Positions 23,998 to 32,247 of a stretch of 64,000 nt of DNA are shown one piece after another. The notes under the pieces were generated by a model. It had not been told where the DNA came from and made no database searches. It worked only from the letters and a program-made list of their open reading frames with translations. The stretch comes from Blastocatellia bacterium (GTDB taxonomy: Bacteria > Acidobacteriota > Blastocatellia > Chloracidobacteriales > Chloracidobacteriaceae): contig JAIBAN010000013.1 in assembly GCA_019695185.1 (NCBI GenBank), positions 1 through 64,000 of the forward strand, read 5' to 3'. How positions within the stretch are numbered: position 1 is the stretch's first letter; the number at the start of each line of letters is the position of its first letter. Position numbers and translations under genes: made by a program.

Positions 23998-25392
23998 CTA
24001 TGGTTTGGAGGATGTTCTTTTGAAAATGCGGAACCCCATTGCGTCAAGTGCCAGAGCCGGGAGGGCCACTGGTTGAGCCTTGGCCGGGTCGCCGGAAAGA
24101 TTGGGCGTAACATCGGTAAAGGGCCGACCGTGGTCGACTTCCACAAATCCGCGCCAAGGCCGGTTGGTACAGTTGATGACAACCAGAAACTCTTCGTTCG
24201 CGTCCCGCCGCACGTAAGATAAAACCTGTGCTTCGTCGGAATTGCGCAACCAGACAGTTTCGCCCTGACGCAAAGCCGGATGCGCTTTGCGAAGTGCAAT
24301 CATGCTTTTGAAAAAGCGGGGAAACTCTGGCCGTCGCTCGGCAAAGGCCCAGGTGATGGGCACTTTCTCAAACAGGGCCGGAGCCCCCGATTCCGCCGTG
24401 TCGCCGGCTTCCATTCCATTGTAAATCAGCGGAACCCCATCCATTGTGAAAACCAAAGTCGCCGCCGCCAGTGCTCCGCGTTCGCCAAACCGGGCCAAGG
24501 CGCGGCGTTCGTCGTGATTGTCGGAAAAAAACATGTGTTTGCCGTTTTTCGGAAAACGCTGACGTTCGGTTTCCCAGGTTTTGCGAATGGCAGTGGCCGG
24601 TTCGCGTCCGGAAAAAACCTCATCCAGCGCATGATGAAAGGGCCACGCATAATCAAGGTCAAAGGCTTTCACGAGCAAATCGGGCCGGTCAGACTCAGCC
24701 AGCATAAGGATATCGGGCTTGACCCTTTCGAGGGCAGCGCGGGCTTCCTCCCAAAAGGAGGTGGGCACTTCTCCGGCCACATCGCAGCGGAAGCCATCCA
24801 GGTCATATTCGCTCAGCCAGAACTTGAGCATGCCAATCATGTACTCACGCAGCTTGGGGTTGTCGTAATTCAAATCCGCCACATCGGCCCAATCAGGAAA
24901 CGGCGAACGGATTTCGCCTTTGGCATCACGGGAATAAAATTCCGGTGATTTCATCATGACGCTGTCCCAGGCCGTATGATTGGCCACAATGTCAATCACG
25001 ACTTTGAATCCTTGCCGGTGGGCAGCCCCAATCAGCTTTTTCAAATCTCTGGGAGTGCCGTATTCGGGGTTGACTCCGTAGTAATCCTTGACCGCATAAG
25101 GACTTCCAAGTGTTCCTTTGCGTTTCAATTCGCCCACTGGATGGACCGGCATCAGCCATAAAACGGTGACGCCCAGCTCTTTCAATTGGTCCAAACGGGC
25201 CTCGACTCCGGCAAAATTCCCCGTGGTTGAAAACACCCGTGGGAAAATCTCATAAACGACGGCTTCGTCAATCCATGAAGCCCGCTGCCGGGCAGTTTCC
25301 TGGGAAACATCGCGCGCCGGGTTTTGAGCGCCAACGGTGAGCGGACACAGAACCACCGCCAACAAGAGCAGCAAACATACGTGTTTTTTCAT
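23998..25392 (-). CDS. Secreted GH13 alpha-amylase-family glycosidase
   Basis: The 464-residue precursor has a signal peptide (MKKHVCLLLLLAVVLCPLTV...GAQ). The GH13 (beta/alpha)8 signatures are complete: VVIDIVANH (region I, about 132-140), nucleophile Asp204 in DGFRCDVAG, general acid/base Glu233 in LMLAES, and Asp294 in FFSDNHDE. A C-terminal beta domain with VLSYVRRDANEEFLVVINCT follows. It acts outside the cytoplasm on alpha-glucans; the exact specificity is open, and the short B domain suggests maltogenic or neopullulanase-like enzymes. It is the downstream neighbour of the sulfatase gene on the same strand with about 75 bp between. Confidence 0.88.
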   Translation of the reverse strand: MKKHVCLLLLLAVVLCPLTVGAQNPARDVSQETARQRASWIDEAVVYEIFPRVFSTTGNFAGVEARLDQLKELGVTVLWLMPVHPVGELKRKGTLGSPYAVKDYYGVNPEYGTPRDLKKLIGAAHRQGFKVVIDIVANHTAWDSVMMKSPEFYSRDAKGEIRSPFPDWADVADLNYDNPKLREYMIGMLKFWLSEYDLDGFRCDVAGEVPTSFWEEARAALERVKPDILMLAESDRPDLLVKAFDLDYAWPFHHALDEVFSGREPATAIRKTWETERQRFPKNGKHMFFSDNHDERRALARFGERGALAAATLVFTMDGVPLIYNGMEAGDTAESGAPALFEKVPITWAFAERRPEFPRFFKSMIALRKAHPALRQGETVWLRNSDEAQVLSYVRRDANEEFLVVINCTNRPWRGFVEVDHGRPFTDVTPNLSGDPAKAQPVALPALALDAMGFRIFKRTSSKP

Positions 25393-25448
25393 GGCAACCC
25401 CTGAAGTTTTGAGTTTTGAGTTTGATGCCGGGGGGCGTTTGATTTTGA

Positions 25449-25470
25449 TTGTTACCTTGTCACCCTGTCA
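25449..25470. repeat. Short GTCACCCT repeat
   Basis: About two units related to the GTCACCCT array at 20498 (TTGTCACCCTGTCAC) lie between the GH13 start and the sulfatase stop, overlapping the latter's last codons. Confidence 0.4.
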
Positions 25471-27819
25471 CTTCTTCTTGCGCCGTTTCTCGTGGGGCGT
25501 GGCGTCGTCCGAAGGCTCAAGCGAACTCCAGTTGCGATAATGCGGGTTTTGCGACTCGCGGTCCATCCATTCGCCAAAGGCTTGTTTGAGCCGGGCGGCT
25601 TCAGTTGGGCGTTCGTCAATCAGGTTCTGCCGCTCCTGCGGGTCATCCTTCAAATTATAGAGTTCCCAGGTGTTGCCCTTGGCGTCGTAAATCATGCGCC
25701 ATTCCGGATGAGCCGTGTCGGTGATGCCCCAGGCCTGGAAGTTGGGTTCGGTCAGGTTGCGCGGTGTTTCGGAAACGAGAATCCGGGTCGGAGGCGTCTG
25801 CATGCGGGCAAACTGCAACAGATTCACCCCGCGAAAACCGGGAGGTGCCGCCACACCCACAAAATTCAGGGCTGTGGGGGCAATATCAAGCGAGGCGACC
25901 GGGGTTTCCACTTTGTGTGGTTCCACGCCCGGTGCCCTGACAATGAGCGGAACGCGGGCCTGTTCCCGGTAAGGCCGCGAGCCGTGAAAATATTCGCCAT
26001 GTTCGCCAAAGGCTTCACCGTGGTCCGCAGTAATGATGACAATCGTGTTGTTGAGCAGGCCGGAAGTTTCCATATAAGAAAACAGCCGTCCCAGATGAAA
26101 ATCCGTGTAGGCAATTTCCCCGTCGTACAAATCGAGGTCTTTTTGTCCGAAGTTAAATTCCGAATGCGCCAGGTACCGGGCATGTGGGTCCGTCAAATGG
26201 ACCCAGGCATAAAACGGCGGTTTGGCTGTCCCGCCTTCGCTATGCTGCTTCATGAATTCAATCACTTTATCCGTCAGTGCCTGCGCATCAGACGATTTAC
26301 GCCCGGTCTTAATCTGGGCATCCGCATCCATTCCCCGATAAATGATGGATTTATAGGCGCTCCAGCGACGATTCTTGAGCAAATCGCCCATAATCCGTTT
26401 GCTCAAAAAGACACAATCCCAACCGTTTTGGCGGAACGTGGTGGCCAGATTGGGTGATTCCGGGTCAAAGATGCCTTCCCCATGATTTGAAGTCATGATT
26501 GAGGAAAAGGAATGTCCTGTGTTGCTTGCCTGCGAATAGGAATTCAGAAACAGCAGGGACCGCGAGGCAAAGCGGTCCAGGTTGGGGCTTGTCGTCCGTC
26601 CATATCCGTAACAGCCCAAATGGTCTGCCCGCAGGGCGTCAATCGAAAGAAAGAGCACATTGCGCTTGGGGCTTCCGGACGGAATGGTTTCAGGTTGCCG
26701 CGCCAGCGCCAGTTCCGGATTGGCGGGCGGCCAGCTTGGCTTGGCGTCTCCGCCGAGTCCGTTTTCATCCACTCCGTTTTGGGGCAGGTCGGCGGCCAGC
26801 GGATTGATATTTGGATTGCGGTCATCCGCATCGCCACCGCCCAGGATGGGTGAAAAGCCGTCGCCGTCGAAATCAACCGATTTTTGAATCAGCGCCACAT
26901 ATTGCCGGATGAGGACGCTCCGCCGCCACAGGAGGGCCTTCACATTCTGGCTGCGGTCAAAGCGGAATCCAGCCCAGCCGACGGTCAGAACCACCGCTAC
27001 CGTCAGTGGCACAAACGCTTTGCGCAGCAGGGTTTCAACCACCGGAACCTGCATGAAACAGAGCATTGCCACGCACCCAAAGGTCAATTGCAAAAGCGCC
27101 AGCGGATTGTGAAAGGTGTCTTCGTAATGTCCGACAAAAAAACGACCGTCTGCCCAATAGGCCACCACACCCAAAAACAGTGCTGCCACGCCGAGCAGCA
27201 GGGCTTTGCGGCTGACCTTGACCAATCCTCCGTGGCGCAGCAGCCATATTTGCAGAACCGCTGTGACAAAGGCACCACCGGCCACTGCCGTACCAAAAGC
27301 GAGCAGATGATGATGGGAAAGCCGGGTTGTGAGCGGCAATCCCTTATCAGCCAGTCCAAAGAGCAGATTCACAAACGGGTCATACAGATATTTCGGCAGC
27401 AGCAGGCAAAAAAGACCCGTTGGAACGGCAAAGACAGCCGTCAGAAACAGGACTTCCTGCCATAGCTTGAGGGCTTTGACCTTGAGCAGCAGGAATTCGC
27501 CGCCTGCCAACAGCACGGAAAACGCAGCGGCAATCACCAGAAAGCCAAGTGCAGTAAAAGCACTGTCCGTGGCAAAGGCAAGCCGTTCGGAAACGTGCAG
27601 AAAGTGCTGGGAAAGCGTCAGGTTGCGCTCGGCGGCTTCGAGCAGGCCGAAAAACACGCCTGCCCAAAGCCCTGCCACGGCAAAGGCTTTGACGATGTTC
27701 CGCGGACAAAAGCAGGATTCCGGCGATGTTGGGGAGGTTTCGGAAACAGTGGTTGAGGTTGGGTTTTCAGGTGCTTCAGGGCCTTTCGACAAAGGCTCCA
27801 GTTCAACGGAAGATGGCAT
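25468..27819 (-). CDS. Membrane-anchored sulfatase/phosphotransferase-fold protein with MopE-like calcium motif
   Basis: About 783 residues from the ATG at 27819 (63 nt inside the longest frame; the start is uncertain and has no SD). The N-terminal 330 residues contain about seven membrane helices. DFDGDGFSPILGGGDADD, followed by NPNINPLA and NGVDEN, matches the MopE-type metal-binding motif with its cysteines replaced. The alkaline-phosphatase-superfamily domain starts at NVLFLSIDALRADHLGCYGY and includes IITADHGEAFGEHGEYFHG. Where sulfatases have the formylglycine Cys or Ser (C/S-x-P-x-R), this protein reads ASNTGHSFSSIM, so Thr would be the nucleophile, as in LtaS/EptA-type phosphotransferases. 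The N-terminal helices also fit an envelope phosphotransferase. Activity is therefore open between the two. Confidence 0.75.
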   Translation of the reverse strand: MPSSVELEPLSKGPEAPENPTSTTVSETSPTSPESCFCPRNIVKAFAVAGLWAGVFFGLLEAAERNLTLSQHFLHVSERLAFATDSAFTALGFLVIAAAFSVLLAGGEFLLLKVKALKLWQEVLFLTAVFAVPTGLFCLLLPKYLYDPFVNLLFGLADKGLPLTTRLSHHHLLAFGTAVAGGAFVTAVLQIWLLRHGGLVKVSRKALLLGVAALFLGVVAYWADGRFFVGHYEDTFHNPLALLQLTFGCVAMLCFMQVPVVETLLRKAFVPLTVAVVLTVGWAGFRFDRSQNVKALLWRRSVLIRQYVALIQKSVDFDGDGFSPILGGGDADDRNPNINPLAADLPQNGVDENGLGGDAKPSWPPANPELALARQPETIPSGSPKRNVLFLSIDALRADHLGCYGYGRTTSPNLDRFASRSLLFLNSYSQASNTGHSFSSIMTSNHGEGIFDPESPNLATTFRQNGWDCVFLSKRIMGDLLKNRRWSAYKSIIYRGMDADAQIKTGRKSSDAQALTDKVIEFMKQHSEGGTAKPPFYAWVHLTDPHARYLAHSEFNFGQKDLDLYDGEIAYTDFHLGRLFSYMETSGLLNNTIVIITADHGEAFGEHGEYFHGSRPYREQARVPLIVRAPGVEPHKVETPVASLDIAPTALNFVGVAAPPGFRGVNLLQFARMQTPPTRILVSETPRNLTEPNFQAWGITDTAHPEWRMIYDAKGNTWELYNLKDDPQERQNLIDERPTEAARLKQAFGEWMDRESQNPHYRNWSSLEPSDDATPHEKRRKKK

Positions 27820-27894
27820 GAGACGTACACTCGCAAAACAAGAAAGTCCGGCAAGAATGTCCCAAGCCCCAGGCGAATGCAAGCCGCAAATCCA

Positions 27895-28107
27895 AGGACT
27901 GAGGACTGAGGACTAACTTCAGGACTGAGGACTGAGGACTGAGGACTGAGGACTAACTTCAGAACTGAGGACTGAGGACTGAGGACTGAGTAAAATCCAA
28001 TCCTTTAACTAGGCGAGATACCAGAATAGCAACCTGATTTGAAGGAATCTCACTTTGAGATAGGCACTCAGTCCTCAGTCCTCAGTCCTCAGTCCTGAAG
28101 TTAGTCT
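27895..28107. repeat. Inverted heptamer array, GGACTGA type, about 40-nt arms
   Basis: The left arm (27895-27990) has three blocks of GGACTGA units separated by ACTAACTTCAG. The right arm (28066-28107) is TCAGTCC units followed by TGAAGTTAGTC. About 40 nt of the two arms are complementary, including the non-repeat ACTAACTTCAG, with about 76 bp between. The right arm overlaps the stop codon of the cytosine deaminase gene. Confidence 0.85.
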
Positions 28108-28556
28108 TCCCCAATGTCCTCGTTCCAGACTTCAGGATGGGCGGCAATATAGTCGCCCAGCATTTTGATACATTCCCCGGAGTTCATCTCAATCACCTGG
28201 ACGCCGTTTTCCCGCAGCCAATCTGAGCCGCCGGAGAAGTTGGCCGATTCGCCCACCACCACGGTTCCGATTTTGAATTGCCGCACCAGACCGCTGCAAT
28301 ACCAGCAGGGAGCCAGGGTCGTGGCCAGAATCGTCTTACGGTAGCTGCGTTGCCGTCCGGCTTTGCGAAAGGCGTCTGTCTCGCCGTGAATGGACGGGTC
28401 GTCTTCCTGGATGCGCCGGTTGTGGCCGCGTCCGAGCAGGTTTCCGTTTTCATCAAAAAGAGCAGCCCCGATGGGAATGCCGCCTTCAGCCAGCCCCTGG
28501 CGGGCTTCTTCGATGGCGACGTTGAGCATGGCTTGGTAGTCGGGTTGGTTTTTCAT
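28101..28556 (-). CDS. Cytosine deaminase, yeast FCY1-like
   Basis: This 151-residue zinc-dependent deaminase converts cytosine to uracil for pyrimidine salvage. Zinc ligands are His57 in HGETDA (with the catalytic Glu59) and Cys84/Cys87 in PCWYC. The C-terminal end, HPEVWNEDIGED, matches the yeast cytosine deaminase tail, and GESANFSGG matches its VGENVNF segment. This separates it from tRNA adenosine deaminase (TadA) and guanine deaminase. The last codons and stop run into the GGACTGA array, which may have reshaped the 3' end. No purine or pyrimidine genes are adjacent. Confidence 0.88.
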   Translation of the reverse strand: MKNQPDYQAMLNVAIEEARQGLAEGGIPIGAALFDENGNLLGRGHNRRIQEDDPSIHGETDAFRKAGRQRSYRKTILATTLAPCWYCSGLVRQFKIGTVVVGESANFSGGSDWLRENGVQVIEMNSGECIKMLGDYIAAHPEVWNEDIGED

Positions 28557-28578
28557 GGCAAAAATAATAATTGATTTT

Positions 28579-28669
28579 CACCGCAGAGGCGCAGAGAACC
28601 ACAGAGATTTTGCAGAGTTTTTATGTTTTTCTCCGCGTAGGCTCTGTGGTTCTCTGCGCCTCTGCGGTG
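28579..28669. repeat. Long inverted repeat, CACCGCAGAGGCGC family
   Basis: Arms 28579-28606 and 28642-28669 are 28 nt and perfectly complementary around a 35-nt loop. A related element with 14-bp conserved ends (CACCGCAGAGGCGC / GCGCCTCTGCGGTG) is at 57824-57916. It lies in the divergent gap upstream of both the deaminase and the lipoamide dehydrogenase. Confidence 0.8.
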
Positions 28670-28803
28670 AGGAGGAAAAATGAAGACCAGAGGTTCACGG
28701 TGGTTCCTGCAACATAGCTTGATTCCGCAAAGGCCATCCTTGTAGTATCCGCGTTTCTTAAAATTCATCCTGGAATCATCATCCAAACTCTCTTGGAGGA
28801 CTT

Positions 28804-30210
28804 GTGAGCAATACTGATTATGATGTGGTTGTGATTGGAGCCGGTCCGGGCGGATATGTGGCGGCGATTCATGCTGCGCAGTCCGGCCTGCGGGCGGCGG
28901 TTGTCGAACGGGACAAAAATCTGGGCGGAACCTGCGGTCTGCGGGGGTGCATTCCGACCAAGGCGCTGCTGGAAAGCGCCCATATTTATGAACAATCCAA
29001 GCATGCTTCGGATTTCGGCGTCATCACCTCTGATGTGAAGCTCGATTTTGAAGGCGTCCAGAAGTACAAAAACAAGATTGTGCTCAAGTCGGCCAAGGGC
29101 GTCGAATATTTGATGAACAAAAACAAAATCAAGGTTCTCAAAGGCCACGGACGCATCGAAGACCCCCACACGGTTTCCGTGACTGCCCTGGACGGCAGCA
29201 AGCAAACCGTTTCCACCAAATTCATTCTGGTGGCAACCGGTTCGGTGCCGCGCGACATTCCGATTTTCCCGACCGACGGTGTGCGCATCATCAACAGCGA
29301 CCATATTCTGGAACTCAAAAACCTGCCGAAATCGCTTTGCATTCTCGGTGCGGGAGCGGTCGGAACCGAATTCGCTTCGATTTATTCGCGTTTTGGCGTG
29401 GATGTGACGCTGGTTGAAATGCTGCCGCGCCTCCTTCCCATCGAAGACGAGGCCATCAGCGCCGAACTCGAACGCGCCATTCGCGGTTCGGGTATCAAGG
29501 TCAAGACCTCGACCATGTGCCAGTCGGCCACGGTCAAGGAACATTCAGTTGAAGTCAGTCTCAAGAACGAAAAAACCGGCGAAGTTTCAACCCTCGAAAT
29601 CGAACAGTTGCTGGTGGCCATCGGACGCCGTCCGGTGAGCGAAAACCTGGGACTCGAAAAAACCAAGGTGGTGGTGGAACGCGGCTACCTGGGTGTCAAT
29701 AAATACATGCAGACCGCCGAACCTTCGATTTACGCCATCGGCGACGTGGTGAATACGCCGTGGCTGGCCCACGTGGCCTCCCACGAAGGAATTCTGGCGA
29801 TTGACCACATGCGCGGTGTGGAATGCCATCCGCTCAACTATGACCACGTGCCGAACTGCACCTATTGCGAACCGGAAGTCGGCAGCGTCGGCCTCACCGA
29901 AGCCAAGGCCCGTGAACGCGGCTACGATGTCAAAGTCGGCTCGTTTCCGTTTATGGCCAACGGCAAGGCGCGGATTCTCAACAGCACTGCCGGGATTGTG
30001 AAAATCGTGAGCGAAGCGAAATATGGTGAAATCCTCGGCGTTCACATTGTCGGCCCACGGGCCACGGAACTGATTGCCGAAGCCTGCGTGGCTCTGACCG
30101 GCGAATTGACCGTCGAAGCGTTGATGCACACCATCCACGCCCATCCGACGCTTTCCGAAGCCGTCCACGAAGCGGTCCACAGCGCCCACGGGGCAGCACT
30201 TCACATGTAG
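28804..30210 (+). CDS. lpdA: Dihydrolipoyl dehydrogenase (E3)
   Basis: This 468-residue FAD enzyme re-oxidises dihydrolipoamide in 2-oxoacid dehydrogenase complexes. It starts with GTG at 28804 behind GGAGG. The FAD-binding VVVIGAGPGGYVAA, the redox pair Cys44/Cys49 in GGTCGLRGCIPTK, the NAD-binding LGAGAVGTEFA, the AIGDV motif and the C-terminal HAHPTLSEAVHEA (His-Glu pair of the partner active site) are present. The active-site stretch has GLRG where LNVG is usual. It is followed by an E1 alpha gene 131 bp downstream, the gap being filled by a GGACTGA inverted array. A bacterial mercuric-reductase-like paralogue is excluded by the C-terminal motif. Confidence 0.9.
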   Translation: MSNTDYDVVVIGAGPGGYVAAIHAAQSGLRAAVVERDKNLGGTCGLRGCIPTKALLESAHIYEQSKHASDFGVITSDVKLDFEGVQKYKNKIVLKSAKGVEYLMNKNKIKVLKGHGRIEDPHTVSVTALDGSKQTVSTKFILVATGSVPRDIPIFPTDGVRIINSDHILELKNLPKSLCILGAGAVGTEFASIYSRFGVDVTLVEMLPRLLPIEDEAISAELERAIRGSGIKVKTSTMCQSATVKEHSVEVSLKNEKTGEVSTLEIEQLLVAIGRRPVSENLGLEKTKVVVERGYLGVNKYMQTAEPSIYAIGDVVNTPWLAHVASHEGILAIDHMRGVECHPLNYDHVPNCTYCEPEVGSVGLTEAKARERGYDVKVGSFPFMANGKARILNSTAGIVKIVSEAKYGEILGVHIVGPRATELIAEACVALTGELTVEALMHTIHAHPTLSEAVHEAVHSAHGAALHM

Positions 30211-30215
30211 AAACC

Positions 30216-30331
30216 AAGGACTGAGGACTGAGGACTGAGGACTGAGTGGCAGCCCTCTAAAATTTGAGACTTGTGTTCAAGCAGGTTTTGGCCACATTGC
30301 ACTCAGTCCTCAGTCCTCAGTCCTCAGTCCT
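30216..30331. repeat. Inverted heptamer array, GGACTGA type
   Basis: The left arm (30216-30246, four units) starts 6 nt after the lpdA stop. The right arm (30300-30331, four units of the complement) ends 10 nt before the E1 alpha ATG. The spacer is about 53 bp. In mRNA the arms would form a stem of about 30 bp. Confidence 0.85.
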
Positions 30332-30341
30332 GAAAAATTCT

Positions 30342-31346
30342 ATGACAACAGCTACCGTAATCTCCAATGTCCCGACCACCCTCACCCGCGAACAGCAACT
30401 GGAGCTCTATCATTTTCTGCGTCTGACGCGGCTGCTTGAGGAACGATTGACCAACCTGTACCGCCAGACGAAAGTCGTGGGCGGGCTTTTCCGCAGCCTG
30501 GGCCAGGAAGCAACCGCCGTGGGCACCGCCTATGCGCTGGACCGGTCGAAGAACGACATGCTGACGCCGCTCATCCGCGACCTGGGGGCAGTGCTTGTTC
30601 AGGGCGGTACGCCGCGCGAACTTTTCCTGCAATACATGGCCAAGAAAGACAGTCCCAGCCGGGGCCGTGATTTGAATATTCACTACAGCGACCTCAAACG
30701 GGGTTTCATCGGCCCGATTTCGCACCTGGGCGACCTCATGCCGGTCATGACCGGAGTGATTCTGGCTTCCCGGATGCGCAAGGAAGACCGGGTGGGCCTG
30801 GTGTACATGGGCGACGGAGCCAGTTCAACCGGGGCCTTTCACGAAGGGCTGAATTTTGCCGCCGTGCAAAAGCTCCCGATTGTCGTGGTTATCGAAAACA
30901 ACCAGTATGCCTACTCAACCCCGACCGCCAAACAGATGGCCGTTGAAAACATTGTGGACAAAGCGGTTGGCTACGGTGTGCATGGCGTGATGGTGGACGG
31001 CAACGACGTGATTGCCTGCTACGAAGTCACCAAACAGGCAGTGGACCGCGCCCGCTCCGGCGGCGGCGTGACGTTGATTGAAGCCAAAACCTTCCGGATG
31101 AAGGGCCACGCCGAACACGACGACCAGAAGTATGTGCCCAAAGAGTTGCTTGAATACTGGGCCGAACGTGACCCGATTAAGCGCTACGAAGCCTATCTGC
31201 TCGGAAACGGTCTGGCGACCCAGGGTGACCTGGACGCGATGGTGGCCAATATCAATGCCAGCCTCGACGAAGACATGGCGTTTGCCGAAGCCAACCCCAT
31301 GCCCGACCCCGAATCTGCGGTTGCTGGCGTCTATGCCGAGTTTTGA
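30342..31346 (+). CDS. Thiamine-pyrophosphate-dependent 2-oxoacid dehydrogenase E1 alpha subunit
   Basis: The 334-residue product starts at MTTATVISNV. The longer open frame upstream is repeat sequence (VLSPQSSVL) and is rejected. No clear SD is seen. The TPP motif begins GDGASSTGAFHEG and ends IENNQYAYS. LFRSLGQEATAVG and HIYS-like NIHYSDLKRGFIGPISHLG are typical of pyruvate or branched-chain E1 alpha, and RMKGHAEHDDQKYV holds the usual phosphorylation-loop histidines. It would decarboxylate a 2-oxoacid together with E1 beta and E2, neither of which is in the window; only E3 (lpdA) is adjacent. Pyruvate and branched-chain substrates cannot be separated by eye. Confidence 0.85.
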   Translation: MTTATVISNVPTTLTREQQLELYHFLRLTRLLEERLTNLYRQTKVVGGLFRSLGQEATAVGTAYALDRSKNDMLTPLIRDLGAVLVQGGTPRELFLQYMAKKDSPSRGRDLNIHYSDLKRGFIGPISHLGDLMPVMTGVILASRMRKEDRVGLVYMGDGASSTGAFHEGLNFAAVQKLPIVVVIENNQYAYSTPTAKQMAVENIVDKAVGYGVHGVMVDGNDVIACYEVTKQAVDRARSGGGVTLIEAKTFRMKGHAEHDDQKYVPKELLEYWAERDPIKRYEAYLLGNGLATQGDLDAMVANINASLDEDMAFAEANPMPDPESAVAGVYAEF

Positions 31347-31356
31347 GTTTAGGGTT

Positions 31357-31428
31357 CCGCCTTCAGGCGGCGGTTTAGAGTTCCGCCTTCAGGCGGCTGT
31401 TGGAAATTCAGCCTTGAGGCTGAATTTC
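31357..31428. repeat. Three successive hairpins
   Basis: CCGCCTTCAGGCGG occurs at 31357-31370 and 31383-31396, both inside GTTCCGCCTTCAGGCGGC. GAAATTCAGCCT (31403-31414) then pairs perfectly with 31417-31428 around TG. They lie between the E1 alpha stop and the next start and may terminate or stabilise the upstream transcript. Confidence 0.6.
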
Positions 31429-31449
31429 TTCCAGCAGAGCACCCTTGTT

Positions 31450-31986
31450 ATGAAACATCTGATTTTCTGGCTTTGTCTGCTCTGTTGTGCCACCGGGACG
31501 GTTTTTCAGCCGTCCCTTTCCTTTGCCCAGGCAAAACCTCCTGCTGCCACTCCAGCCGAAAAGCCGCTTCTGACGATTGAGGGAAACGGCATCAAGCCAG
31601 TGACTCTGACGGCTGCGTCTTTGGCTGGCTTCAAACGACAAACTGTCAAAGTATCTGACCATGGAACTCCGGCGGAATTCGAAGGTGTACTGCTTTACGA
31701 TATTCTGAAACAGGCTGGGGCACCGCTGGGCGAATCCTTTCGTGGCAAGAACGCTGCCGTCTTTGTCGCCATCGAAGCAATGGACGGCTACCGGACGGTG
31801 TTTGCCTTGCCCGAACTCGACCCCATGTTTACCGACCGGACTATCATCATGGCTGACAAACGGGATGGGAAATCACTCTCTGAAAAAGAAGGCCCCTTGC
31901 GGATAGTTGTTCCGGATGAAAAGCGGGCCGCCCGATGGGTGCGGCAGGTGACGAAAATCAGAATTCTCAATCTGACGGCGCTTTGA
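31450..31986 (+). CDS. Exported SUOX-fold (oxidoreductase molybdopterin-binding-like) protein without cofactor cysteine
   Basis: This 178-residue precursor has a signal peptide (MKHLIFWLCLLCCATGTVFQ). The mature part resembles the small stand-alone Oxidored_molyb domain: LTIEGNGIKPVTLTAASL, FEGVLLYDILKQAGAP, MDGYRTVFALPELDPMF, EGPLRIVVPDEKRAARWVRQ and VTKIRIL. In sulfite-oxidase-type enzymes a conserved Cys binds the molybdenum; the mature part here has no Cys at all, so the cofactor may not be bound and a scaffold role is possible. The longer frame reaching back to 31132 overlaps the E1 alpha gene and is rejected. Confidence 0.7.
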   Translation: MKHLIFWLCLLCCATGTVFQPSLSFAQAKPPAATPAEKPLLTIEGNGIKPVTLTAASLAGFKRQTVKVSDHGTPAEFEGVLLYDILKQAGAPLGESFRGKNAAVFVAIEAMDGYRTVFALPELDPMFTDRTIIMADKRDGKSLSEKEGPLRIVVPDEKRAARWVRQVTKIRILNLTAL

Positions 31987-32021
31987 TTTTGGGAAATTTG
32001 AAAGAAGCCAGGCATTTTTGA

Positions 32022-32041
32022 CCGGGCGTTAAAACACCCGG
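32022..32041. repeat. CCGGGYGTT hairpin
   Basis: CCGGGCGTTAAAACACCCGG is an inverted repeat with one mismatched pair and a two-base AA loop in the 261-bp gap before the thiolase. The remainder of that gap shows nothing I can assign. Confidence 0.45.
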
Positions 32042-32247
32042 CTACAATCAATGGTTGCTGACGCGACCAAATAGCTGATGAATTCTCAAATCTCAGGTTG
32101 GTTCCAACCGGCACGATGAAGTAACACTGCTTCCACCCGCTCCCTCACCACCTTCCGTTGATTCGGTTTTTCGAAAAAGCCTGCTGTGCAGTATAGTTCC
32201 CTCCATCATTCACACAAAACCACTTCATTTTTCAGGAAGCACTTTTC

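Noticed and set aside
23849-24076. Small frame with GGDLSP/GDKSP peptides
   Set aside because: It is the translation of the palindromic element, not a protein gene.
27895-28107. Heptamer arrays as a CRISPR
   Set aside because: Units of 7 nt without unique spacers of 30-40 nt, no cas genes, and inverted partner arms.
30264-30341. N-terminal extension of E1 alpha
   Set aside because: Encoded by the repeat array; the protein family starts near MTTATVISNV.
31132-31449. N-terminal extension of the SUOX-fold protein
   Set aside because: Overlaps the E1 alpha gene in another frame; the signal peptide sets the start at 31450.
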